The notes under the pieces: model-generated
The model's database searches: none
What the model was told of the DNA's origin: nothing
Seen by the model: the letters and a program-made list of their open reading frames with translations, nothing else
Shown here: piece after piece, positions 24,978 to 33,773 of the stretch
Position numbering within the stretch: the first letter of the stretch is position 1
How the letters are laid out: each line of letters starts with the position of its first letter
Position numbers and translations under genes: made by a program
NCBI GenBank assembly: GCA_910574195.1
Contig: CAJTBF010000005.1
Span: 179,188 to 243,187 of the forward strand
DNA length: 64,000 bases
Direction: 5' to 3'
DNA from: Lachnospiraceae bacterium
GTDB taxonomy: Bacteria > Bacillota > Clostridia > Lachnospirales > Lachnospiraceae

Positions 24978-26267
24978 ATGAAAAAACGAGAGCGACCATT
25001 TGTGGCAGAACTGGTAAGTGATCAGAAACTTCCTAAAATGTTCCGGATCCGTCAGAAATTTCCGAGGGAACGGATTCTTCCGGAGGACATTCCAGGGGTC
25101 ATAGAAAAGCTTCTGGCGGAGGAAAAATTTATTTCCCAGGTGAAACCGGGAATGCGGATTGCAATTACAGCGGGTTCCAGAGGGGTTGCCAATGTGGCGC
25201 TGATTACGAAATGTATTGCAGATTTTGTGAAGAAAGCGGGTGCCGATCCATTTGTGGTTCCTGCAATGGGAAGCCATGGCGGAGCAACGGCGGAAGGCCA
25301 GCGGGAGATTCTTGCAAGCTACGGGATTGTGGAAGAATATATCGGTTGTCCCATTCTTTCCTCCATGGAAGTGAAGAAGATTGGAGTAAATGAGGAAGGA
25401 ATGGACGTCTACATAGACCGTTATGCAGCGGAAGCAGACGGAATTATCGTGAGCTGCAGGATCAAACCCCATACGGCGTTTCGGGGATCATATGAGAGCG
25501 GAATTATGAAGATGATGACAATCGGTCTTGGAAAGCAGCATGGTGCGGAAGTGTGTCATGCAGCGGGATTCAAGCATATGGCGAAGTACGTTCCGATGTT
25601 TGGAAAAGCAATTCTGGAAAATGCACCGGTACTTTTTGCGGTGGCATCTATTGAAAATGCTTATGATGAGACTGCGAAGCTGGTGGCAGTGCATGCGGAT
25701 GAGGTTGTGGAGAAGGAACCGCCGCTTTTAAAAGAAGCATTTGATAAAATGCCGAGAATTCTCGTGGATGAATGTGATGTACTTGTAGTAGACCAGATCG
25801 GAAAGAATTTCAGTGGAGACGGAATGGATCCCAATATCACAGGAACATTCTGTACACCTTATGCAACCGGAGGAATCAAATCACAACGTGTGTGTGTACT
25901 GGATCTGAGTCCGGAGACACATGGAAATGGGATTGGCCTTGGATATTCCAGCGCGACCACAAAGCGGGTATTTGAGCAGTTGAATCTGGCTGCAATGTAT
26001 CCCAATGCAATTACCTGTACTGTATTAGGAGGCGTCCGGATCCCCATTGTAATGGAGAGTGACAGGGAGGCAATCCAGGTCTGTGTAAGGACCTGTAATG
26101 AGATTGATAAAGCCAATCCCCGGATTGTGCGGATTCCCAATAGTCTTCATATCGAATATATTATGCTGTCGGAGGTATACTATGAGGAAGTGAAAGAAAA
26201 TCCCGATATCGAGATATTGAGTGAACCGGAATATCTGCCTTTTGATGAAAACGGGAATCTCTGGTAG
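24978..26267 (+). CDS. LarA-like nickel-pincer racemase/epimerase homologue
   Basis: 429 residues of the lactate racemase (DUF2088) superfamily. Candidate cofactor residues are His in MGSHGGATAEGQ (~95), Lys in IKPHTAF or SGIMKMM, and His in GLGKQHGAE (~190), corresponding to the ligands of LarA. LarA uses a nickel-pincer nucleotide made by LarB, LarC and LarE, none of which is in this window. Homologues include hydroxyacid racemases and a gluconate epimerase. Its place before two dehydrogenase genes, uxaB and uxaA, suggests an aldonate epimerase. ATG 24978 follows AAGGAG. The substrate is inference. Confidence 0.8.
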   Translation: MKKRERPFVAELVSDQKLPKMFRIRQKFPRERILPEDIPGVIEKLLAEEKFISQVKPGMRIAITAGSRGVANVALITKCIADFVKKAGADPFVVPAMGSHGGATAEGQREILASYGIVEEYIGCPILSSMEVKKIGVNEEGMDVYIDRYAAEADGIIVSCRIKPHTAFRGSYESGIMKMMTIGLGKQHGAEVCHAAGFKHMAKYVPMFGKAILENAPVLFAVASIENAYDETAKLVAVHADEVVEKEPPLLKEAFDKMPRILVDECDVLVVDQIGKNFSGDGMDPNITGTFCTPYATGGIKSQRVCVLDLSPETHGNGIGLGYSSATTKRVFEQLNLAAMYPNAITCTVLGGVRIPIVMESDREAIQVCVRTCNEIDKANPRIVRIPNSLHIEYIMLSEVYYEEVKENPDIEILSEPEYLPFDENGNLW

Positions 26268-26500
26268 AGAAACTGAAAAGAGAAAGAAAGCTCTGACGGA
26301 AGACCTGGAGAAGAAGGCATTGCCGGATGAAAAAATAAAAAATGTATAAAGAACGTAAAGTTGGAAGAAGTTTCTGTCAGGTGAAAAAGTCGGGGAGAAA
26401 AAAGGCACACGAAGACGTTGTTGAGGGAAAAGGAAGAGAAACAAAAAAGAGAAAAACAGAGTAAGAAAAAGCGGATCAAAAAAGAAAGGAAAGAAAAGGA
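26268..26500 (+). other. Purine-rich spacer
   Basis: A 233-bp gap on the coding strand is strongly purine-biased (long GAAA and GGAGAA runs). A 40-codon Lys/Arg-rich frame (26342-26464) exists but has no ribosome site, so I do not call a gene. The bias may reflect a degraded coding segment or a long unstructured leader. Confidence 0.4.
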
Positions 26501-27559
26501 ATGAAGGCAGTCAGAATCAATGCACCGGGCGAAGTAGAGATCTGTGAGATCGAAATGCCGGTGAGGAAGCAGGGCGAAGCATTGTTGAAAGTTTTATATG
26601 GGGGGATTTGTGGAAGTGATCTGGGTTCTTACAGAGGAACTTTTGTATACTTTGATTATCCAAGGATTCCCGGTCATGAGATTAGTGCCGAAATTGTGGA
26701 AATTGATGAGAACGAGAAGGGATTAAAACCAGGAATGGTTGTAACCTGTAATCCATATTTTAACTGCGGACACTGTTATAGTTGCGAGCGTGGTGTGGTG
26801 AATGCATGTATGAACAATCAGACCATGGGATGCCAGAGAGATGGCGCATTTTGCGAGTACATCACGATGCCCATTGAGCGGATTTATGATGGAAAAGGAT
26901 TATCCCCCAAGGTGCTGGCAGCGATCGAGCCTTTCTGCATCAGCTATCATGGCGTGCAGAGAGCCGGAATCAAACCGGGAGATAAGGTGCTGGTAATCGG
27001 CGCGGGGACGATCGGAGTGTTGGCGGCGAATGCGGCAAAAGCGCTGGGCGGAGAAGTATACATAAGTGATGTACAGCCGAAAAAACTGGATTATGCTGTG
27101 GAAAACTTTGGATTTGCGGGGAAAGTTCTCAATGACAGTCCTGAAAATCTGGAAAAAAGAGTTGGTGAAATTACTGGTGTCTTTGAAAATCAGGGAACCA
27201 GAACACCCTATGGTTTCGATGTATGTATTGAGGCAGTGGGGCTTCCGGGAACTTTCCAGAACGCGGTGGATGCGGCGGCATTTGGAGGGAAGGTTGTATT
27301 GATCGGTGTTGGAAATAAGAACCTGGATTTCAATTTCACCCTGCTGCAGAAAAAGGAGTTGGATGTATATGGAAGCCGGAACGCCCTGAAAAAGGATTTT
27401 GTAGAATTAATTGATCTGGTAAAGGATAAAAAAGCAGACCTGGAAAAAATAATTACGAATATTTATCCGTTTGAAAAAGTTGCGGATGCGTTCGCGGATT
27501 TTAGCAACAACGGGGCAGATATGCTGAAAGTAATGATTGACTTTACAAATATAAAATAG
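26501..27559 (+). CDS. Zinc alcohol dehydrogenase, L-galactonate/aldonate 5-dehydrogenase-like
   Basis: 352 residues. Zinc-site motifs GGICGSD, IPGHEIS and the structural loop CGHCYSCERGVVNAC are clear; the nucleotide loop is GAGTIG. KKELDVYGSRNAL near residue 290 also occurs in the E. coli L-galactonate oxidoreductase LgoD (YjjN). That enzyme makes D-tagaturonate, the substrate of the next gene, uxaB, which fits well. ATG 26501 follows GAAAAGGA. It is not a duplicate of the dehydrogenase at 13918; the two differ along their length. Confidence 0.82.
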   Translation: MKAVRINAPGEVEICEIEMPVRKQGEALLKVLYGGICGSDLGSYRGTFVYFDYPRIPGHEISAEIVEIDENEKGLKPGMVVTCNPYFNCGHCYSCERGVVNACMNNQTMGCQRDGAFCEYITMPIERIYDGKGLSPKVLAAIEPFCISYHGVQRAGIKPGDKVLVIGAGTIGVLAANAAKALGGEVYISDVQPKKLDYAVENFGFAGKVLNDSPENLEKRVGEITGVFENQGTRTPYGFDVCIEAVGLPGTFQNAVDAAAFGGKVVLIGVGNKNLDFNFTLLQKKELDVYGSRNALKKDFVELIDLVKDKKADLEKIITNIYPFEKVADAFADFSNNGADMLKVMIDFTNIK

Positions 27560-27597
27560 CCGGTAAGTAAAAAGGCAATAGAAAGGAAATGTCAAAT

Positions 27598-29085
27598 ATG
27601 GAAAAATTAAATTATCAGGTATTAGAGGCATCCGGTTATAAGGGATATATCAAAAAAGAAGCTCCGGAGAAGGTACTGCAGTTCGGAGAGGGAAATTTTC
27701 TGCGGGCGTTTGTAGATTATTTCTTTGACTGTGCCAATGAGAAGGCGGACTGGGATGGAAAAGTCGTGCTGGTGCAGCCGATTGCACAGGGCTTGACCGA
27801 TCTGATTAATGAGCAGGAAGGCCTTTATACGCTCTATCTCAGAGGAAGTGAAAAGGGGCAGAAAGTAGATGCAAAACGTGTGATTTCCGCGGTCAGCAGA
27901 TGCATCAATCCTTATGAAGATTATCAGAAGGTGGAAGAACTCTCATGCAGCGACGATCTGGAATATATCGTATCGAATACGACAGAGGCGGGAATTGTCT
28001 ATGATCCCAACAGTACGTTTGCGCAATGTCCGCCAGACAGTTTTCCCGGAAAGCTTACAAAGCTCTTGTATGCAAGATATAAAGCAGGGAAAAAGGGGCT
28101 TGTTATTCTGAGTTGTGAATTGATTGACAACAACGGAAAAGAGCTGGAAAAATGTGTGAAGCAGTATATTGCGGACTGGAAGCTGGGAGAGGATTTTGCA
28201 GAATGGATTGAAAAAGAGAACCTGTTCTGTTCCACATTGGTAGACCGGATTGTACCGGGACGTATCCGGGATGCAGAAGAAGTAAAACGTCTGGATGAGG
28301 AAAACGGATACACGGATCCGTTGACGGACGTAGGAGAGTGCTTCGGTGTCTGGATCATTGAAGGACCGGCAGAATTGGAAGAACGGCTTCCGTTTAAGAA
28401 AGCAGGATTGAATGTACATGTTGTGCCGGATGTAACACCTTACAAGAAAAGAAAAGTAAGAATTTTAAACGGGGCGCACACGGGATTCGTATTGGGCGCT
28501 TATTTGTCAGGACAGGATATTGTACGGGACTGTATGCATAATGAAACAATTCGTGGATTTATGAATAAGATGCTGTATGAAGAAATTATTCCGACCTTGC
28601 CGCTGGACAAAAAAGAACTTCAGGAGTTTGCGGCGGCTGTGGAAGATCGTTTTAACAATCCGTTTATCAATCATGAATTGATGAGTATTTCCCTGAATTC
28701 CACCTCCAAGTGGAAAGCGAGAAATATGCCCTCTTTCCTGGAATATGTGAAGGAAAAGAAAGAATTGCCGGTATGTCTGACCATGAGCCTTGCCGCATAT
28801 ATCGCATTTTACAGCAGTGATATACAGGAACGGACTGCAGACGGCCTTCTGTGCAAAAGACCAAAGGGGAACTCCTATAAAGTACAGGATGACGCCTGGG
28901 TGCTGGATTTCTATTATACGCACAGAGAGGACAGTGCGGACGAACTTGTGCAGGCAGTCCTGTCCAATGAAAAAATGTGGGGACAAGATCTGACGAAGAT
29001 AGAAGGTTTGAAAGAACAAACGGTAAAGAATCTGGTAAATATCAAAGAAAATGGAGCGGAAGCGGCATATGCTTCCTGTCTGTAA
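27598..29085 (+). CDS. uxaB: Tagaturonate reductase
   Basis: 495 residues of the mannitol dehydrogenase family. An N-terminal Rossmann-type segment has QFGEGNFLRAFVDYF, and the active-site region has NGAHTGFVLGAYLSG (the K-x-x-x-x-N-x-x-H signature, here with KVRILNGAHT). It reduces D-tagaturonate to D-altronate with NADH. ATG 27598 is chosen since AAAGGA (27582-27587) is 10 bp upstream; ATG 27589 is only one base from it. uxaA follows after 12 bp, so the two steps are made together. Confidence 0.93.
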   Translation: MEKLNYQVLEASGYKGYIKKEAPEKVLQFGEGNFLRAFVDYFFDCANEKADWDGKVVLVQPIAQGLTDLINEQEGLYTLYLRGSEKGQKVDAKRVISAVSRCINPYEDYQKVEELSCSDDLEYIVSNTTEAGIVYDPNSTFAQCPPDSFPGKLTKLLYARYKAGKKGLVILSCELIDNNGKELEKCVKQYIADWKLGEDFAEWIEKENLFCSTLVDRIVPGRIRDAEEVKRLDEENGYTDPLTDVGECFGVWIIEGPAELEERLPFKKAGLNVHVVPDVTPYKKRKVRILNGAHTGFVLGAYLSGQDIVRDCMHNETIRGFMNKMLYEEIIPTLPLDKKELQEFAAAVEDRFNNPFINHELMSISLNSTSKWKARNMPSFLEYVKEKKELPVCLTMSLAAYIAFYSSDIQERTADGLLCKRPKGNSYKVQDDAWVLDFYYTHREDSADELVQAVLSNEKMWGQDLTKIEGLKEQTVKNLVNIKENGAEAAYASCL

Positions 29086-29097
29086 GAGGAGCGGTTT

Positions 29098-30591
29098 ATG
29101 GACAAGATGATACAGATTTCAGAAAAAGATAATGTGGCGGTGGCTTTTCATCCGGTGGAAAAAGGAACTGTGCTTGCGCTGGGGGATCGGCAGGTGACTG
29201 TGCTGGAAGATATTCCGCAGGGGCACAAGGTTTCGATTTGTCCTATCGAAAAGGAAGGCCGGGTGATAAAATATGGCTTTCCCATTGGACACGCGACAAA
29301 AGAGATTGCGGAGGGAAGCTGGGTGCATACGCATAACATGGCAACGAACCTTTCCAAAGAGCAGGAATATACCTATCACCCGGAGGAGAATGTGTCTGCC
29401 AGTATCAGCCCAGACAACGACACCGCAATATTTCAGGGATTCAGGAGGAAGGACGGAAAGGTCGGTGTCCGCAATGAGATCTGGATTATTCCGACAGTAG
29501 GCTGTGTGAACGATATTGCAAAAAAACTGGTGAGAGAGAATCAGGATCTGGTTAAAGGGAGCATTGAAGGGCTTTACACATTCCCTCATCCGTTCGGATG
29601 CAGTCAGACTGGTGCGGATCACGCACAGACAAGAAAACTGCTGGCTTCTCTTGTGCGTCATCCCAATGCGGGGGCCGTGTTGGTTTTAAGTTTAGGCTGC
29701 GAAAATCTGACACAGGATCAATTTAAAGAAGAACTGGGGGAATATGACGCGGACCGTGTAAAATTCCTTGTTTGCCAGGAAGTGGAAGACGAACATCTGG
29801 AAGGCAGAAAGCTGCTGGAAGAATGCGCGGCTTATGCAGGGCAGTTTGGCAGAGTTCCGGTACCCGCAGACCAACTTGTGATCGGCATGAAATGCGGCGC
29901 TTCCGATGGATTGTCCGGAATTACGGCAAATCCGACAGTGGGACGGTTCAGTGATCTTTTGATTGCGCAGGGCGGAAGTACCATTCTGACGGAGGTTCCG
30001 GAGATGTTCGGGGCAGAAGGAATGTTAATGAACCGCTGTGCAAGCCGGGAGGTTTTTGACAAAGCGGTAGAGATGATCAATGGGTTTAAGAGGTATTTTA
30101 TTTCCCATCATGAAGTGGTGTATGAGAATCCAAGTCCGGGAAACCGGCAGGGAGGGATTACGACGCTGGAGGATAAAAGCTGCGGCTGTGTGCAGAAAGG
30201 CGGCACGGCGCCAATCGCGGACGTGATGGACTATGGAAATCAGGTAGAAACAAAAGGATTGAATCTGCTCTATGGCCCCGGAAACGATCTGGTCTCCAGC
30301 ACGGCTCTGACGGCGGCCGGAGCACATATCATTTTGTTTACTACCGGGCGGGGTACTCCGTTCGGAGCGCCGGTGCCGACAGTGAAGATTGCGACCAACA
30401 GCCAGATTGCGGAAAAAAAGAAGAATTGGATTGATTTTAACGCGGGAACGGTGGTCGAAGGAGAAACACTGGACAGCGCAGGAAAACGCCTTTTAGAATA
30501 TGTGTTGGAAGTAGCAAGCGGAAAACAGACCAATAATGAAAAACAGGGATACAGAGAAATTTCAATTTTTAAAGACGGAGTAGTCCTTTAA
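29098..30591 (+). CDS. uxaA: Altronate dehydratase
   Basis: 497 residues. An N-terminal SAF domain (~1-95) precedes the UxaA/GarD domain, with GFRRKDGKVGVRNE, and conserved Cys in PFGCSQTG, LGCEN, MKCGASDG and KSCGCVQKGG that can bind iron. The enzyme dehydrates D-altronate to 2-keto-3-deoxygluconate. Start ATG 29098 has AGAGGAGCGG upstream. Together with uxaB and the dehydrogenase it completes a tagaturonate branch; kdgK and kdgA are not in the window. An intrinsic terminator closes the operon. Confidence 0.95.
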   Translation: MDKMIQISEKDNVAVAFHPVEKGTVLALGDRQVTVLEDIPQGHKVSICPIEKEGRVIKYGFPIGHATKEIAEGSWVHTHNMATNLSKEQEYTYHPEENVSASISPDNDTAIFQGFRRKDGKVGVRNEIWIIPTVGCVNDIAKKLVRENQDLVKGSIEGLYTFPHPFGCSQTGADHAQTRKLLASLVRHPNAGAVLVLSLGCENLTQDQFKEELGEYDADRVKFLVCQEVEDEHLEGRKLLEECAAYAGQFGRVPVPADQLVIGMKCGASDGLSGITANPTVGRFSDLLIAQGGSTILTEVPEMFGAEGMLMNRCASREVFDKAVEMINGFKRYFISHHEVVYENPSPGNRQGGITTLEDKSCGCVQKGGTAPIADVMDYGNQVETKGLNLLYGPGNDLVSSTALTAAGAHIILFTTGRGTPFGAPVPTVKIATNSQIAEKKKNWIDFNAGTVVEGETLDSAGKRLLEYVLEVASGKQTNNEKQGYREISIFKDGVVL

Positions 30592-30597
30592 GCGAAC

Positions 30598-30631
30598 AAA
30601 AAATGCAGAACGAAAGGTTTTGCATTTTTTT
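30598..30631 (+). terminator. Intrinsic terminator after uxaA
   Basis: AAAAAATGCAGAAC pairs with GTTTTGCATTTTTTT across a 5-nt loop, ending in seven Ts, just 7 bp after the uxaA stop. Confidence 0.88.
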
Positions 30632-30997
30632 GTTATACCGTCGTATACAGAGGAATGAAAGGATAGTAGAAAAAATAGAAGCCCCGTAAAAAGGGAGGAT
30701 GCCGGGTCACCGCTTTCGCGATGCCCGGCATGTATTATGAAAAAGTTTATTCAAATAAAACGAAACGGTTTCTTTATTGATATCAAATAATGATTTATTT
30801 GATACATTCAGTATATGGAAGAGAAATGAAGAAAGCATGAGAAGAAAATGAAGGTTTTTTGAAAGATAAATGAACAATTTGTGAACGATAATTCCTGAAA
30901 TTATCCGGAATACTAACACACTTTTTTAATAAAAATATCTTTATCCGGATATTTTGCACAGGAAGCGTCTTTCTGCGGGCGGATGCGGACAGGGCAG
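30632..30997. other. Intergenic region with GC-rich hairpin
   Basis: No gene supported. ATGCCGGG (30699-30706) and CCCGGCAT (30724-30731) form an 8-bp GC-rich hairpin, possibly extended by GTCACCGC. It could be the minus-strand araC transcript's end, although it lies 267 bp past the stop. A 70-codon AT-rich minus frame here has no ribosome site and hydrophobic low-complexity content. Confidence 0.4.
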
Positions 30998-31921
30998 TCA
31001 GAAGACAGCAGGGGTATAATCCAGCTTCCGAAATGTCAGCTCCCGATATTTTTTTGGAGTCATATTTTTTAGCTTACGAAAGGTTTCCGTATAATAGCTT
31101 TGGCTGCCAAATCCTACGGCATGCGCTACTTCTGCAATACTCATATCCGTATGGCTTAAAAGATCCGTGCTTTTATTCACTCTGAAACAGGAAAGATAGG
31201 AAGAGAAGGACTGTCCGGTTGCTTTATTGAAAAAGCGGCTGCACTCGCTGCGGCTTAAAGAAATGTGTGCCGCCAGCATATCCAGTGTGATCTTTTGTGT
31301 ATAGTGCTCGTGAATATATTGCTCAACCAGCCGTAACCGTTGGTTGACCGGAGGATTGACAAAATATTCATTATCTGTACAGCCTGTCATTTTTATAATA
31401 TTTTCCCAGATTTTCATTACTTCTACCATAGCCCTGATTTCTTTGGCAGGATGAGACGAGTGTAAAAAAAGATTCCTGATTTCCCGGATATCTTTTAAAA
31501 TTTCATGATCTATCGGCCGGTCGGCAAATAAAGGGATTCCCCAAAAGTTTACTCTATCAAAAAAAGGAGCGACATATTTTATAAAAAAAGCGCTTCTGGA
31601 ATCTGCACATAAAAATGCGGGAGGTATCTGCACGCAGAAATAGGAAGCAGGTTCTTCCTGACTGTACGCCATATGAATTTGCTGATAATTGATAAAAAGT
31701 CCGTCACCTTTTGAAACGGTGACTTTTTTATTGGTAAAGTGGAATACAATGGTACCCTCCAAAACGAGACAAAGTTGAAATGCCTTATGCCAGTGCCACT
31801 TTATACAATTGTAGGTTTTATAGTTAAAGTCAATCGTATAGATTGAAAGCGGAAAACCCGGCAATATGGGTTTTACATATTCTTCCCGTTCGTGTGTAAG
31901 TGCAAAATTTTTTGAAATCAT
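30998..31921 (-). CDS. AraC-family regulator with cupin sensor domain
   Basis: 307 residues. An N-terminal cupin-like sensing domain (~30-120, with WHWHKAFQLCLVLEG and GDGLFINYQQIH) precedes two C-terminal helix-turn-helix motifs (~205-300) with LAAHISLSRSECSRFFNKATG and IAEVAHAVGFGSQSYYTETF. It probably activates the divergent tctBCA-peptidase operon, whose first start is 291 bp away, or the uxa genes. Effector unknown. The intervening 31922-32212 is AT-rich; I see no clear promoter there beyond short inverted AT stretches. Confidence 0.9.
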   Translation of the reverse strand: MISKNFALTHEREEYVKPILPGFPLSIYTIDFNYKTYNCIKWHWHKAFQLCLVLEGTIVFHFTNKKVTVSKGDGLFINYQQIHMAYSQEEPASYFCVQIPPAFLCADSRSAFFIKYVAPFFDRVNFWGIPLFADRPIDHEILKDIREIRNLFLHSSHPAKEIRAMVEVMKIWENIIKMTGCTDNEYFVNPPVNQRLRLVEQYIHEHYTQKITLDMLAAHISLSRSECSRFFNKATGQSFSSYLSCFRVNKSTDLLSHTDMSIAEVAHAVGFGSQSYYTETFRKLKNMTPKKYRELTFRKLDYTPAVF

Positions 31922-32212
31922 ATCATTACCCCAATATTTTGATAAAAGTCAAGTGGAAATTAATATACAGTTTACTATAAAAATAATTATAATCTGAATA
32001 TCAGCATGATTATACATCAAATATTTGTAAAATTCAACATGACGGTACTCGGAACAATATTACATAATCATAAATCGTTATTGCAAATGACATTGGTTCA
32101 CACAGTAACCATAACAGGGTAACTTAAGACTGAACTGTGACACAGGTACATATACTATTTATTTGATGTATAAAGCGTGGAAATAAATATTTTACGGGAA
32201 GGGAGGGAGAAA

Positions 32213-32704
32213 ATGGAGAAATGGAAAAAGAATCTGAGTGTGTCACTGATATTACTTTTATTTTCTATTGTAAATTACTTTTATGCCAGTGCCACGATCA
32301 AGCCGGATGTGAATGTTCCGTTTCTGGCCAGAGCGGATGTATATTTAAAGATCTGGGTTATTTTGCTGGGAGTATTGTCTTTGGTACTGGCTATTCGTAC
32401 ATTTCTGCAGCGGAATAAGGAAAAAGAGACGGTTGAGCCTGTTTTCAGTAAAAGTGCCGTGCTCATTCTTGCGGCCGTGGCAGGGTACCTGTTTGTTATG
32501 GACAAAATTGGATTTGTAATTAGTACGACGGCGTTTCTGTTGCTTACAATTCTAATCCTGAGTAAGAAACCGGGTGAAAAAACAGAACCAAAAGTACAGA
32601 TGCAGAAAATGTTGTTCTGGATTGTGCTTTCACTTTCACTGACGCTCGGAATCTATTGCCTGTTTAATGGAGTGCTGGGCGTCAGTCTTCCAACGCTTCG
32701 ATGA
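32213..32704 (+). CDS. tctB: Tripartite tricarboxylate transporter, small membrane subunit
   Basis: 163 residues with four hydrophobic segments (about 11-27, 45-60, 85-100 and 110-155), the size and pattern of TctB. It pairs with the large subunit encoded two genes downstream. ATG 32213 follows GGGAGGGAG by about 5 bp. The order tctB-tctC-tctA differs from the classical tctCBA order but is common in Firmicutes. Confidence 0.85.
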   Translation: MEKWKKNLSVSLILLLFSIVNYFYASATIKPDVNVPFLARADVYLKIWVILLGVLSLVLAIRTFLQRNKEKETVEPVFSKSAVLILAAVAGYLFVMDKIGFVISTTAFLLLTILILSKKPGEKTEPKVQMQKMLFWIVLSLSLTLGIYCLFNGVLGVSLPTLR

Positions 32705-32732
32705 GTCAAAAAACGAAAAAGGAGATGTAAAA

Positions 32733-33746
32733 ATGAAAAAGAAAATAATAAGTTTGCTGCTTTGCGTATCAATGATATTTGCATTTACGGCCTGCGGGAA
32801 TACAGAGGATGCAGGGAAAGATATGGAAAAAGGAAAGGAAAACGAAGCTGCCGGTGAAACAGCAGAATCCTGGAGGCCGGCGAAAAACGTCGATTTGATT
32901 GTTCCTTATGGTGCGGGAGGCGGCAGTGATATTCTTGCAAGAATTTATACGGCCAATATGGATATGGGAAAGAATATTGTTGTCCAGAATATTGAAGGAG
33001 GAGGAACTTCTGTCGGACTGTATCAGGCATATAATTCGGAACCGGACGGGCATACGATTACACTGGCACTGCCGGAAACCTGCATTGTGAATTATCTGAA
33101 TGCGTCTTTCCAGGATCCTTTGCATGAAGAAATGGTTCCGATTTGTTCTGTTGTTTATGATGCAAGTATTATTTGTATATCTTCTAAATCAGATTTTACA
33201 GATATGGAAAGTATTATCGCCTATTCCAAAGATCATCCTGGGGAGCTTCAATGGGCATCAGTCGGCGCGACCGGCAATAATCGCCTTGGTTATGAACAAC
33301 TATGTCTTGAAACCGGGATTGACGCGAATTTTATTCCGTTTGATAATGCTTCGGAGTCCCGTACCGCGGTGTTTGGAGGAAATGCAGATGTACTTCAGGG
33401 GGCCATTTCGGAATCCCTTCCCTATATTTCCTCCGGCGATCTGATTCCTCTTGCAGTCATGAGAGAAGATCGTTCCACATTTCTTCCGGATACACCGACT
33501 TTAAAAGAGTTGGGGTATGAAGTGATGAATGGTCTCCACAGAGCATTTTTCTGCCCACCGAAAACACCGGATCATATTGTGGCTGCTTACGAAGAAGCAT
33601 TTCATGAAGCGTTCTTATTGGATCAGACCGCAGAAGCTGTAAAAGAGCAGGGCGCAGAAGCGGAATGGCTCGGAAGGAAAGAGCTGAAAGAGTTAATAGA
33701 AGAGAATGCGGTTTCGATCAAGGAAACATTTGACTCACTGAATTAG
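32733..33746 (+). CDS. tctC: Tripartite tricarboxylate transporter, substrate-binding lipoprotein
   Basis: 337 residues. A lipoprotein signal ends at FTACGN, followed by a charged linker. The binding domain starts with VDLIVPYGAGGGSDILAR, the classic TctC/Bug N-terminal motif, and includes NIEGGGTSVGLYQ. Bug-type proteins bind carboxylates such as citrate, tartrate or glutarate. ATG 32733 follows AGGAGATGT. In Clostridia it is tethered to the membrane as a lipoprotein. Confidence 0.93.
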   Translation: MKKKIISLLLCVSMIFAFTACGNTEDAGKDMEKGKENEAAGETAESWRPAKNVDLIVPYGAGGGSDILARIYTANMDMGKNIVVQNIEGGGTSVGLYQAYNSEPDGHTITLALPETCIVNYLNASFQDPLHEEMVPICSVVYDASIICISSKSDFTDMESIIAYSKDHPGELQWASVGATGNNRLGYEQLCLETGIDANFIPFDNASESRTAVFGGNADVLQGAISESLPYISSGDLIPLAVMREDRSTFLPDTPTLKELGYEVMNGLHRAFFCPPKTPDHIVAAYEEAFHEAFLLDQTAEAVKEQGAEAEWLGRKELKELIEENAVSIKETFDSLN

Positions 33747-33773
33747 CTTATAATCTTGAAGGAGGAACTTTGT

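Noticed and set aside
26342..26464. 40-codon Lys/Arg-rich frame in the purine-rich spacer
   Set aside because: Follows from base composition; no ribosome site and no recognisable motif.
30707..30919. 70-codon AT-rich minus-strand frame before araC
   Set aside because: Low-complexity hydrophobic content and no ribosome site.
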